From: Klebsormidium nitens
Taxonomy: Eukaryota > Streptophyta > Klebsormidiophyceae > Klebsormidiales > Klebsormidiaceae
Length of the DNA: 27,601 nt
Direction of reading: 5' to 3'
Assembly: GCA_000708835.1 (NCBI GenBank)
Contig: DF237057.1
Coordinates: forward strand, 166,046 to 193,646
Below are positions 9,966 to 21,100 of the stretch, piece after piece. Each line of letters begins with the position of its first letter. Within the stretch, counting starts at the first letter, position 1. The notes under the pieces are model-generated. The model worked only from the letters and a program-made list of their open reading frames with translations, was not told the origin of the DNA and did no database searches. A program made the position numbers and the translations under genes.

Positions 9966-11648
9966 GGCGGGATGCGTGCCGGAATGAGCGGACAGAGCGG
10001 AATGAGCGGACGTGCGAAATGAGCGGAATGAGCCGGACTCTGCTTGCCAAAGTCAAGGCGACTCCTCGCAAGATGTGATAAGAACTCGAGTCCTCGAAAT
10101 AGAAACGTAGAAGCTGGGCCGTGATTATGGCGCCTGCGGTAGGATGTAGTCAGATTGTTATCGTGAAGGGTTTAGGAAGGTTTAGGAAGGGTGCTAGCGA
10201 GCGGTGCGGATTGCGCGTCGAAGATGGAGCGCGACTTTTGGGGACGCGTATGCTGGCACGAAGTCAGAGATGTATGTTTGGGGAGTCAGGATCATAGTGG
10301 TTTACGGTGGGTTTTGGCACGTAGACCCTTCGCTTTGGTTGCGTGAATAGGGAGACGATAATAGTCGGGTTTCGCTGATCTTGGGCCGTAAGCAGGGTGT
10401 GCGCGGTTTTAAATACGTAGCTCGAGGTTTGTAAATGACCATCTTGTAACGTAGAATGCAGGAAGCCTACTAACACAGGCTTGGAAGTGTTCAATGGCAG
10501 AGCTTTTGCAGATAGACAACGGTCTGCTGCAACTATGGCGGGTGCTTTGATTGTGCAAGTACGTCGATCTGAGAAAACGAGTCTCAGTCACAGGAGACGC
10601 TTCTGACACTACAGAAGACGCAGATTTCAGTCCTTGACGTGCAAAGTTTTTCGAAGTTTGCACATGAATGTACAGAATGATCGACAAAACTGGGCGCCGG
10701 GTTGATTGGATTAGTGCGACGCTCAATCAACAAATGGCCTTCGAAAATAATGAGACAAGTCGTGTCCTTCATTCCTGGCCGTTCTCGTTCGACCGTCGAG
10801 CTTTCGCACATGCATGAAGTGCTTGCAGTGCTTTACTGCCACACTTGTGGCAGTGGTTTGGAGCCCTATTCAGCCGCTTTGAACGTGCGCCGAGTGCGCT
10901 CGGTACCGTCGAGCCTGGACATAGTACCGCCAGCTAGCAGTTATCAATCATCATAAGTGACGGTGGCACCCCAATGTGTTTCCAATAAGGTATAACATGG
11001 CACCGAGTCATGCGCGCGGCGCTGGCCATGCGCACATTCTGGTATTAATGCGATCAGGACCACAATTTAGGAGGGGATTCAGCTTGAGACTTGATATAAT
11101 ATGGTACAAAAAGCATTAGAAGGCTCATGAACGAAGAGCACCTCTGGCTGAGACTCAAGTGAATGTGGCCGCGGGAGCTGCTAGCCCGTGTATAGTACTT
11201 GTCAAGCTTTCTTCCTAAGATCAGAAGGACCACCTTCGTCTTGGCACATGCAATGGCGCGAGCTCTGCACATGTCAAAGTTGTCACGGATCGCCACGTGC
11301 TGACGGGATGGCCACATGAGGCACCTCCGACAACATCGACGTACTGCAACAAGCATCTTAATTCAGTACATATATGGATCATTCGATGGTCCTTCCGGCA
11401 ACGATGGCCGCTCTTCTGTTCAATATCCAAATGGGTCATGATCACAACGTAGTGTCTGATCTGGCTGCGAAGAAGCGTGTGGCTCAGAACGTGTTGATGC
11501 CGCGACTACCATTAATCTGTTCTGAAGACGCAATCAAGTACATTCAAGCTGACTCGCAACGAGAGCTCTTTGACAGAGCCCCACAGTCACTTGCGTAACC
11601 TCCTTTTAAGGGCTTGCACCCGGCTTTCGAACCTGTAGAGACTGCTTG
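9966..11648. other. Intergenic spacer between convergent GST and IFT20 genes
   Basis: About 1.7 kb with no gene I can support. It must hold the 3' ends of both flanking transcripts. Two short structures are visible: a doubled GTTTAGGAAG at about 10169-10190, and a 9-bp stem with a 2-base loop (ACTGCCACA, then TGTGGCAGT) at 10835-10854. Confidence 0.6.
9979..10037. repeat. Short tandem repeat GGAATGAGCGGAC just after the GST stop codon
   Basis: The motif GGAATGAGC or AAATGAGC recurs four times in about 60 bases, starting 14 bases after the stop codon at 9963-9965. It lies in the presumed 3' UTR. It has no obvious function and may be simple slippage. Confidence 0.75.
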
Positions 11649-13319
11649 TCAGGACCCTGCGTCTGTGATCTTCGCTATCATCAACTCCTGTTCATGTCGT
11701 ACTTTCAGGAGGGACTCGTACTCTCTGCCGATATCCTGCAAACAGAAAGGTAGAGAAAGTTCAAGAGAGCCTTTATCTTGAGCAGCCTTGATGAGGTTTA
11801 GGATAGCTTAAGCGTGCCGCCAAGCGTCCCAGCATCAGCCTTGCACGCAGAATGGAGACTTGCCGACTTGATATCGACCTGTCTCTCAAGCACGCACCGT
11901 TTGATGATCATTCACATCCCAAGTAGCAGGACGAGAAGAAAACCAGGGTCTCATTACGGACGACTAGGTGCTTCTTCTCAACATGACAGAGCCAGCTTAT
12001 GTGTAAGAGAATGCTTTCAGACTCAAAACCCGACAATTCGTTCTGGACCCTCGAAGACCTTTCCATTAAGCATTTCTCCTGCCAGTCGACAGTTCTTCAC
12101 GGTTGGCCTGTCAGAATACAAGTTCGACGTCCTTCGCAGTGTCTGGACAATCCAGCCAACTAGAAGTATTCGGGTACCGCTTGGGCAAAAAACCTCTGAA
12201 GTTGGTAACGAGAGCACCGGGGCCATAGGTGTTATCTGGTGCAGTGTCGGTTCGTAACTTGTCCCAAAATCCAGCCAGAAGAAGGAGAAGAAGCAGCATC
12301 ACCAGTTTAAAACTTGCGCAGATCATGTGTGACGCACTCAAGGGCCTTCGAAGCAACGACGCAGCCAGGCGTTACACTCACGTCTAGTTCCTGTTGCTTC
12401 TCTGCTAGGACCGCTGCTTGCTCCCCCAGCTTCCGTTTTCGCACGTCCGGTTCCATGGTCGCTTTCAACCTTTGCCCCATCGCCCTCAACTTTTCGTTCT
12501 CTATCTTCTGCGCCTGAGCTCCTATCTGTTCCAAGAGGCCCCTGACCACCTGTAGAAGAGAGAATTTTTTCTGATCATTTCTGTGCATTCATTGGCATCG
12601 ATAAGCGTGTGATGATTGATTGACAACATGCAATCAACCGGCAAAATCTGGCCACATATGCTGATAGGACTTGGCATCCACCCAACAGCATACTTGGACG
12701 GATGTAAGAACAAGCAGGGGGGTAATTATTATGAGGCACGGTGCACAAAATCTGACTGTGCCATTAGAACACACTGAGAGACAAGTGGAACAATCAACGT
12801 CCCAGGCTGGTGTGGAAGCAGCTGGAATCATTCACATCCAGTCACACCACCTTGTCCTCTCATGACACAACAACCCCCAGAACTTTGGAAGTTGAGTTTT
12901 GTCATGAAGGGGCTCCTTCTGTGAACAGCAAGCACTTGAGCTGATTAATACCACCCCTGAAGATGTGGTCTTCCAGCTTCCGTGCATTTGCGCTGAAGCC
13001 CCTCAGCAGCATCAGTTGGATCTATGATTTGCAGCTATGGGCTTGATTGTATCAGTATTTTCGGTCGGACCCTTTGGAGAGTTCCATAGGCAATTCTCAG
13101 CTCTTGGAGGATATCTCAGCTCTCTTCTGGCAGCTTCAAAGCTTGAGGAATCTGTGATCTCTGATTGCTTACTCCTCTTACCTTGTCAAGCTCACTAATC
13201 TTGCTTGTGAAGCTTTCGCAGGCCTCTTGGAGCTCCTTCGTCTGCCGCTGCTTGTCTGGGTCAAACACGCGTATCCGGTACATTTCGTCGAACGTGATGC
13301 CCCGATCTTCTGACGCCAT
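11649..13319 (-). CDS. IFT20: Intraflagellar transport protein 20 (IFT-B subunit)
   Basis: Three minus-strand exons, 13319-13182, 12549-12382 and 11735-11649, are all phase 0 with GT/AG borders and give 130 residues, close to the usual 130-135. Exon 1 encodes MASEDRGITFDEMYRIRVFD, whose FDE...RVFDP pattern matches the conserved IFT20 N terminus. Exon 2 carries GLLEQIGAQAQKIENEKLRA, matching the central IE-NEK-RA-G coiled-coil signature. The last exon encodes REYESLLKVRHEQELMI and stops. It is only 28 residues long, and its acceptor is TTTGCAG. IFT20 is a coiled-coil subunit of the IFT-B complex that moves cargo along the ciliary axoneme; in animals it also sits at the Golgi. Its presence implies that the organism makes cilia or flagella at some stage, such as zoospores or sperm. 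The gene is divergent from the bL31-like gene. Confidence 0.93.
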
Positions 13320-14052
13320 TCTGCCAACGCGTGCTTTTTTGGCTCGACTTTATGCAATTGTCTCCAGAAGTATTGCAGCTCCTTAGCTCTTCAGTCCTGA
13401 GGAGGGCAAAGAACAGTCAACACCTTGTAATGGCCAGAATCCTGCTCTGCCGCGCACTTTGATTGCAGGTTCCTGAAGTGGAGACGAGGAATGAAGTGTA
13501 TGGGGCAGAAAAAGGGACGAAAGCCGCAAGCTCTGAAGCAGAAATTTGACATGTGCTGCAGAGAGCTTGCATAGAAAATTAGGGTTCGGCTTGAGAATCA
13601 ATGCTTGAGAGAAGTCCAATTCTTGTTCGATATCGATGCGCTGGAAAAGCTGTACCGACCTCTGTTTCGAACGCTCGTCGAAGCCTGGCACGTTTGCTAA
13701 GTGTTTCGCTGAGGTCGCGACGAAACTAGAGCCGCGGCGAATCCAGCTCTAGCCTCGCAAAAGTACCCTGCCAGCTGGCCCTTCTTCTGTAACCCAACAT
13801 GCGTAACCCTCCTATAACCGACCTGTTTTCTGTTCCCAATCACCGGCCTTTGAATCCACACCTGTCCACACCTTTCTCTGAGGAAGCCTTGGTGATGCCC
13901 GACTGCTTTGGCCCTGGGCGACGGAGGGTTCCGAAATAATCACATTTTGGTTTTGCCAGCTGCCCTTCTGAGCTGCAGATCGAGGGGCGCTGCAGCCAGC
14001 ACACTGCCATGTGCAGAGCGCAATTGACAGGAGAGGCGCTTGCCCAATCACC
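13320..14052. promoter_or_regulatory. Shared divergent promoter region of IFT20 and the bL31-like gene
   Basis: These 733 bp separate two start codons that point away from each other, so the region must hold both promoters and 5' UTRs. TTAGGGTT at 13579-13586 is AACCCTAA on the other strand, which matches the plant telo-box common upstream of translation-related genes. No TATA box is clear. A bidirectional promoter is inferred from the layout only. Confidence 0.5.
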
Positions 14053-14253
14053 ATGCCCAAGCCCGGCCTGCAACCCATGCTCCAGTGGCTCCACTTGATC
14101 AAGCTGGACGGGAGTGTTGTGCGGGTGCGGACAGCGAAGCACTACCAGATTGAGCCAAAGGTCGTGCTGCTGAAGGACAAGGAAAAGGAGCAGGCGACCA
14201 AGGGGCAGATCGGGCGGTTCAAGGAGCGCTTTGGGTTGAAGGTTGAGAAGTGA
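14053..14253 (+). CDS. Small basic protein, probable mitochondrial ribosomal protein bL31-like
   Basis: A single exon encodes 66 residues with 15 Lys/Arg in the last 45. The start at 14053 is chosen for its context (ATCACCATGCC) and because MPKPGLQPMLQWLHLIKLDG looks like a conserved beginning; an in-frame ATG at 14011 would add 14 residues. The pattern is a short N terminus, an LQW--L...DGS core and an ending GQIGRFKERFGL. From memory this resembles the plant mitochondrial L31-type protein with a closing GQIAKFKRRYG motif. If so, it would be a structural protein of the mitochondrial large ribosomal subunit. No zinc-binding cysteines are present. No long N-terminal targeting sequence is visible; the basic N terminus might serve. 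The coding call is firmer than the name. Confidence 0.6.
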   Translation: MPKPGLQPMLQWLHLIKLDGSVVRVRTAKHYQIEPKVVLLKDKEKEQATKGQIGRFKERFGLKVEK

Positions 14254-14421
14254 GGCGCAGGGTTTAGCGAGTGCGCAATCGCGACCTAGCTCGAGGAGTC
14301 TTGCAAGTACCTAGGTTCTTTGCAGAGCGCCGTTAGCGAAAGAAGAGGAGCCCCAAACTTGAGCTTTGGATAGGAAAGAGGGGAAAGCTTGCGACACCGT
14401 GCTGTAAAGGAAGGAAGAGAA
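14254..14421 (+). promoter_or_regulatory. Short spacer between bL31-like and acidic-protein genes
   Basis: Only 168 bp separate the bL31-like stop codon from the next start codon on the same strand. It must hold the 3' end of the first gene and the promoter or 5' UTR of the second, unless they are co-transcribed. No clear signal is seen. Confidence 0.4.
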
Positions 14422-16439
14422 ATGGCGGACGGCAAAGCGGGGCTCTTTGCGACGGCGCCCCCTCTGGAAAGCGCGGCCGGACTGGAAGTCACCGAGTTGA
14501 AGGCTGAGGAGATTCAGGTAAACATTCTAGAATTGCCCTCAATGCCATCGGTGGTAGTTGGGCAATGCAATTGTATAGGAAATCTCAGTGGAAGCCATGG
14601 CGGCTCTTCCAAGATTTTCGTTTGTTTGGCTCTAGGAGGTAGCATTGTTTTCAGGTATGTTCTGCCAGCGTCTGGCAGTGGCTTTTCCGATCCTGTTTTG
14701 CTGATGTGGGCCGAGAACACGTCTCTTCTGTGGGTATGGAAAGGCTGGACCAATCTGCAGTAACCTCTTTGAGAAAAGCTTCTGCTGAGTGCTCCTGAGT
14801 TGCTGGACGCACAGAGCTGCGAATGCGCATGCATCCATTTGATCGTTTGTTCCTTAGCTCTGGCGCCCAGCTTGCTGCCTGTGTTTTGACAAGGTCTCTG
14901 ATGTTGTGAGGGTCAGAAAAGTCAAGAGTTCTGCTTGTAGGATTATCTGGTTCCCAGGCGAAAGTCTATCTGCCGGCGTTTTGGCTTTGGAAGGGCATTG
15001 GGGTTCCATTTTTCTGTTAGTCATGGCACACCCTAGCGCTTTGACGTGGAGGATCCCGGTCCAAGTCACACAATTAAGTTTGGGAGGCCTACCACTTGTC
15101 TTCTCCTTACTGGGGACGTTCTGGAAGCGCATGTGAAGCTTCAAGAGCTGCTGATATGGAAAATGCTTGTTTCGCTGAGATGCGTGCGCGCAGCCAAAGG
15201 AGGACTTTGGTAACAATTTGCTACCGGCGGAGGGCGGTGTTTAGCGTCAGACCTGTGTTGAATGTTTTTCATATCCTCATGCCACGCTGAATCTCAGCGA
15301 CAATTTTGGGAATATAGGGCCCATCCCTTATCAAACATGAAGCCGCCCATGTCTTACTGGGGTTTGCGTCAAACCTGATACCGGTGGACGTTGCACGTCG
15401 CACACTATCTCGTACTAATTCCCTGCTTATAAGCTGTATACTTATGTGTGTGGCCAAACCCTTAATACCTCAGGGTTTAGCTGCGACACAGAGGCCACCT
15501 TGTGTTTTGGTTGGGCGGTGACTGGGAACGAAACCGAGGCCAAACCCTTGATTTCTGGTGGCTTATCGCTTCTGACGCTCTCGGGGATATTGCTCGATAG
15601 TGTGCCACGGGCAGCGTCAACCGGTATCAGGTTTGACGCAATCCCCAGTAGATGCTTCGGAGCTGCCTATGATCGAGAAGGATGGTCGCATTACAGTTTT
15701 TTCTGGGTATGGGATTCTCAGAGCATTAGTAGGGTCCAAGAATATGTTTGGAAGTCCGGTCTGTTGACCAATTGTGGGGGTCTTACGAATGCATCACCCA
15801 CCTATTGATACTAAGACTTGCTGAATCCCAATTCGCGATTGACGAGAAGTGTACAGATTTGGCCTCAGTAATCCCAGAAGGCACGCACATCTTTAGATCT
15901 TCAATAAAAATCAGAAGCCAACCACCAGAGAGTCAATGTACAACGATCCCGTTACAGATCCAAGCTCCTAAGGCTGACACAGCACTTTTTTCTTGAGTTC
16001 GCAGGAAGCTTTCAACAAGGCAGCATCGTCAAGCAAGTTCGATGACCCAACCGAAGAAGCCCACGGCCCTCCTGGGGGGGCTGGAGTAGTCCTAGATCCA
16101 GAGCCACTTTCACCCCCTGGGCATGACGGAGCTGAGGGTCCAACTGATGGGGGGCCTTGTCTAGACCCGGAACTAGGAACTTGGGGCTCCAAGGAGGGTC
16201 CGTGCATAGAGTCAAAGGGCTTTGCTGACCCCATCGGAACAGGGAACGGGGATCTGAACCTGGGCCCTTTGCCAGGGAGCTTGGAAGACGACGATGGGGA
16301 AGGAAAGGGTCTCGTCGATCTCGGCGAGAAGGTATTGGAAGGGTGTGGGGGAGTCATCGATGGTATCAAGGAGAAGATTGGGGACTCGATCTTCGTGCCT
16401 GCTGATCCCACAGAGCCGCTACCGGGAGTCGACATGTAG
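14422..16439 (+). CDS. Acidic low-complexity protein of unknown function
   Basis: Two exons, 14422-14517 and 16005-16439, join in phase 0 through a 1,487-bp intron (donor GTAAAC, acceptor TTCGCAG) and give 176 residues. The start context is GAAATGGCGGAC. Exon 1 encodes MADGKAGLFATAPPLESAAG and ends ELKAEEIQ, continuing as EAFNKAASSSKFDD, which could be one amphipathic helix across the splice. The rest is rich in Gly, Pro, Asp and Glu (LEDDDGEGKG, DPTEEAHGPPGG), with a mildly helical EKVLEGCGGVIDGIKEKIGD near the C terminus. I do not recognise the family. It has no signal peptide and no membrane segment. The composition is reminiscent of stress-related hydrophilic proteins, but that is weak. 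The intron contains a foldback repeat. Confidence 0.6.
15321..15685. repeat. Imperfect foldback (inverted) repeat inside an intron
   Basis: The left arm, 15321-15412, is the reverse complement of the right arm, about 15595-15685. A central 21-base block is perfect: 15365-15385 against 15620-15640, with core AAACCTGATACCGGT. On its inner side the arms match at CACACTATC, and on its outer side at ACTGGGG and CCATCC. The 180-base loop carries a direct repeat, GGCCAAACCCTT, at 15452-15463 and 15538-15549. RNA from this intron could form a long hairpin. It could be a MITE-like element or a small-RNA precursor; no target-site duplication was identified. Confidence 0.8.
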
Positions 16440-17081
16440 GGTGTGTCTGGGTCAAGGCTTGCAATCTTAGCTTTATCCAATTGAGGTTTTGTAGGAAGAC
16501 GTCCCGAGTCTAAGGAGGAGCTTATTTTTCTCAGGACCTTTGATGTTATGCGGTCTCATTCTTAGGGAGAGCAGTTTACGCGGAAGCTATTGTTGCCATC
16601 GTCAAGTTTTACTCAATCCAGACTCGAGTCGTGTTGTTACGCATGCCGCTTCTGCCACTTGGTGTAAGTGACATGATTGCATGTGAGAGACACATTGTGC
16701 AAGACATTTGAGACGCAGATGAGAAAGCTAGACAGGACCATGCACTGAGTCTGACTCTTGACTTAAAATCTGGGTATCCTAAAATTACTGACGGCGTCTT
16801 TGATTTTCCGCATCTTACAGAAATTAATCCAGCAGTGATAGCAGACTCAAAAAGCCATAACTCACCGACCAGGCGGCCGTACCTGGCCCTGACATGATGT
16901 TGAACTTCAGAAGCGGGCCTACATGATGCATGAGGCTAGCCCGGGCCCGCGCATGATTAGATTCCCTAAGCAAACCCCCATGTGCAACAACGGGCAAACG
17001 GACTCACGGTGGGCCCCCGCGGCCCATTCTGCACTGAGGTCATGCCATTGTTGCCGGCGGCCGCAACTCAGCTGTATGGTT

Positions 17082-17115
17082 GGATAGTAACGATAGCGGA
17101 TAGTAATGATAGCGG
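17082..17115. repeat. Tandem duplication of GGATAGTAAYGATAGC
   Basis: Two adjacent copies, GGATAGTAACGATAGC at 17082-17097 and GGATAGTAATGATAGC at 17098-17113, differ at one base. Confidence 0.9.
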
Positions 17116-17123
17116 TCCAATCC

Positions 17124-17143
17124 GACGCTCATATATGAGCGTC
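17124..17143. repeat. Perfect 20-bp palindrome
   Basis: GACGCTCATA is followed directly by TATGAGCGTC, its exact reverse complement, with no loop. It lies eight bases after the GATAG tandem repeat. Such a site could bind a dimeric protein or be a recombination relic; nothing else indicates a role. Confidence 0.9.
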
Positions 17144-17167
17144 ACGTCATTGATACGAATGGCAGAA

Positions 17168-17350
17168 CCGGAAGCAATCCCGGCCATGCAACACTTTACC
17201 ACCAGATTCGTACGTGGATATTAGCACACGTCGGAATCAACTATAGCTAGCTGACCGCGCAAGCCATGAGACAGACCTCCAATTCAATGGTTTACTGATC
17301 TGCACACCCGGTGCAATCCCGCCCTTCATTGCAACACTCTACCACCAGAC
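17168..17350. repeat. Direct repeat about 140 bp apart
   Basis: CCGGAAGCAATCCCGGCC...GCAACACTTTACCACCAGA at 17168-17206 recurs as CCGGTGCAATCCCGCC...GCAACACTCTACCACCAGA at 17308-17349. The second copy carries a few extra bases in the middle. The pair could be the ends of a degraded element or an old tandem duplication. Confidence 0.75.
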
Positions 17351-18119
17351 GGTATGACTCGTACAAGCTCGCCTCAGGTTAATTGTTTTTCTCGTTGCTA
17401 GCTTAACACCAAGTGATGTACACAGACTGTTTGTGACGGTGTGATTAACTCGCAGTATCATCAGCCACTATCGAACGGACTCCGGGATGGGGCCTAGGGA
17501 ATCAAGTTCGAAAAGAATAAGTTGCATGCTCGTACGGTCCGGATCAATCTATACCTACACAAGTTCTCAAGGCTGGCAAGTTGTGGATATGAAGCTGATT
17601 CACAACCGCGACCTGAAGGATCTAAATATGCATGCTTGACTAATCATGTGGAAAAATCGGTCGGATACTTTTGTTTCTTGTCCGTCCTTGTAGAGCGCCG
17701 TGCTTCTCCCATGAAATACTGTACAGATCCGTACCAAGTTGAAGTCTCCCTAAGTGAGTTGGTATGCTTTACAATTAGGTACACCTGAGCCTGGTCCGTT
17801 GTTGACTGTACCTTGGTTTATAATGCATACAATGACCGTTCTCTTCATACCACCTAAGTTTTGCCGTCTATCCACGCTTATTTGATGATCCAGGTTGCAC
17901 TAGCACCAGGAATCTGATATGCTTTTGACATTGTTCCGGTGTCAGAGAGCCTCAGTCTTTGCAACTGCTGCTTGATGCTCTTCTAAAGTCCAAACACTAT
18001 CCACAGGAATGGGACACGGGATATCCAACTACAATATTAATCAGGACCGCTTCCCGGCGCTCAATCAAACTCGACCGTCTGGCCCTCGATCGTCTATGAT
18101 GCTACATTCTGTATCAAAG

Positions 18120-21100
18120 TCAAAGTAGTCCTCTTGGCCCTCCCACCGCATGCATCCTTGCGTTGGGGCTCCGTTTCTTCGGTGGCTGCTCCGTTTCCGG
18201 TTCCCCCGAGTTCTTCGACGTCGCCTCGTCCGAGCTCCGTTTCTTCCTCACTTCTGGATGCCCCCGCGCGGCCTTGTTCACACCAGTCCCGGACACGCTC
18301 GGCACCGCCCGGTTCACGACATCCTCCGCATACGGCTCCGCCGGAACGTCCGTCGACTGCGGCGAGCCACACTGGCGCTGCCACTGGGCGGCTTTCGCGC
18401 CTTCCTCCACCCCCCGCAGATACTGCTCCTGCATGAACTGCCTCGGGAACCGCTCCTCCGTCACAAACATGCCCCCTCTAGGGTCCTCGCCCAGCCGTGT
18501 CAAGTGGGCGGCACCTCTAGAGCTTCTCACGGGGGCCTTCCCGAGGACCGCGTCGCCGACCGGGCTGCCCAACTCCCGCCGGCGGGCATACGCTATCTCC
18601 TCGACCGACTCGTTTCTGGTGGGCACCCGGGCTTCGTCTCCCCGGCCGGGGAGCACCGTCAGGTCGTTCTCGCTGTCGGTCCGGCGGACGACGTTGCTGG
18701 CGACGCTCGAGTCACATGCGAGGCCCAAATTGCGCCCGAAAGGCAGCATGGGAGACGCCCGGAGGTCCCACGTGGGGTAGTTGGCGAAGGCCGCCGGCGG
18801 GGGGGGGACCGGTGGCGGGACTCCCAGGGGAGCCTGCAGAGAAGGGGGGGGGGAGGATTAGGTGCGAGATTGTGGCCGACAGTGACAAGTCGTCTGTTTG
18901 AGACTGAGTTGCCAGCTGTCACTGGGGCTGTGACACCTGACAGCTGTCGAGGGGCCTATGCGCAGTGCGTAATGCCCACAGGCGTCATGCGGAGACTGTC
19001 AAGTGCGCGAGATTTACTCCAAAATACTATAGAGGCAGTTTTGTGCGTGATATGACGCCCTCAAGGGGAAACGCGCAGCCTGAGCGCTAAGGAAACGTGA
19101 GCCTTGATGGCAACATAAAACGCCTTCCTATATCCCCAGGCAATCACCTGCCAGCACAATCCTTCTTCTTCTATTGGTGAGGGATAGAAGAACGGAGGTT
19201 GATACATCTGAAAGAAGCGATGTGAAGTATCAGCAAAAGCAACCAGCCTTCCATGTGACCGCTCCGTGGTTATCGACCTGGTCGAGAGCGGAGTCCAAAA
19301 AGCATCTTACCACACTCTTACCCTTGCACAGTCAATATGGGCGGCACCTTGAAATGGAGCTGTAGAAGTTGTTTTGCTAACGAGAAGCATCACAGTCTGT
19401 TTGGTAACTTGACCTACTCCGGCTTCTGAAAGACGCTATAACAACTGTAACCTTGACACCTCCACCTCCACAAATGCCAAGGGGTTTCCAACGTAGCAAT
19501 TGATACCAGTCACAACCTTCGTAGACTACAGATTGCCGACACAGCTCAAACGAGCGGGAGACAGTCAGACGAAAAGATCGAATTTCCGTGCTCTAGTGTG
19601 CAAGCAGCTTACTTTTGGGGTGATGAACTACAAGACCAAAAAAGTCGAGGCGCACCCATTATCAGACTAAGAGAAGGATCCTGCAAGGCCGAAGAGCGAG
19701 AGGCTATACTGAGCGGGACTAAAGGTCGCATCGCTGTGCAGGCGTCTTGAAAACCTACCTGCATAGCGCGGAGTTTGTCTCGCGCTGGCACTGTAGCCTT
19801 ATCCGCTGTCACATACTGCCGCACGGGCCTCCCCCTTCGAGCAAACTCGGCTGCAGCTCCGCGGGGATCCCCCCACGCAAGCTCTTTCGTATCGGGGGGC
19901 ACCTGGAGAACAGAATTTTTGACCCCCTGGACCCTGGCATCTGCCGCCCAGCTGACGGGAAAGAAGCCGAGGGCGCGCGGATCGGAGGGGTTGAGGGACC
20001 TAGGATCGGGGATAGGGTATGCGCCCTGCAGATGGAGGGGGACGGGGAGGCGGGCCGGGTCATAAGCTATCTGCCCCGGGTCATAAGCGACGGGAGCCAC
20101 GAGATGTGGCGGTCGGGGGTAGCCGAGCTTCTGGAGGGGGGGAGGGGGAACGAAACCCTCGGGCCTTTCGAGGGCGGCGTAATCGTACGCAACAGGAAGC
20201 ACGAACGAACTTGGATCCATTAGGGGGGGGTCGTGCACGTTGGAGTAGAGCGAAGAGTCGGGGGCGATCCTGGGGGGGGAAACCGTGAGGGGGTACGGGA
20301 TGTGCGGATAATGCGCCATTGGGAAGGCTGGTGGAACGCGCGCTTTGCCGTAGGGGGGGGGAGACAGGTTCGATGGCTCCGTAACAGGGAGCTCGACGGG
20401 GTACGGCGTTTCCGGATATGCAATGTGCGGGAACGGAGAGGCCACAAAACCCGGCTGGCCCCTCGTTCTTGAAACAGGGGGGTGAGGGTCCGTGTCGAGA
20501 TAGTTCCCCGACGGTGAGACGAGCTTGCCTCCCTCAAAAAGAGGGGGCGGCTGGTTCAAATCCAGTGACGGCATGAGGGAGGAAATGTCTCTGTCGGTGC
20601 GTATTTGGGCGGGACGTTCGCCCTGCGGTTTGGTAGTCCGGTGGGGGAAGGTGTTCGGGGGGTGGTCCCGACCCAAAGTGAAGACTTCGGGGTGCGTCTC
20701 GTAGTAGCCTCGAGCGGCGGGGGGGTCCTTACGCCCCCGGGAGAAGTGGACTGGAGCAGAGTTGGGGCGTGAGTGAACGCCCTGGAGAATAAGAAGGAAT
20801 AGCCTTCAGTTAGTAACGGAGAAGGACCGTAAATGAAGAAGGACCGCCAATCAGTTTGTGATCGGGCGTAGCAAGCCCAAAACCCGCAACAGTCAAACTG
20901 ACATGCACACTTCCAAGCTGAGACGCTTTTGAAAGGCCCTGTTTAAAGGCGCTGTGATCATCTTAGCCAGACCATCAGACGAAACAAGAAGCTCATAAAC
21001 CTTTGGTCTTTACATCAGCTTTGTATATGCGGCTTTTCATGAACGAGTTCGTCGTCTTGAATTTGAATGCAGATTGATGCATTGTTTGACAGCGATACCC

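Larger units (their letters stand above)
16440..18119. other. Intergenic spacer between convergent genes, with short repeats
   Basis: About 1.7 kb without a supported gene. It contains several short repeats at 17082-17350, listed separately. Otherwise it is unremarkable AT/GC-balanced sequence. It must hold the 3' ends of the acidic-protein gene and of the large minus-strand gene. Confidence 0.6.

Noticed and set aside
10166-10191. Telomere-like GTTTAGGAAG repeats
   Set aside because: The unit is not the plant TTTAGGG repeat and there are only two copies.
11814-12257. Plus-strand open frame inside IFT20 intron 2
   Set aside because: It overlaps the intron antisense, has no domain and shows no codon bias.
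18150-19055. Plus-strand open frame of 301 codons
   Set aside because: It is antisense to the last exon of the large gene and runs through that exon's splice acceptor; its composition is Arg/Leu-rich, typical of a complementary frame.
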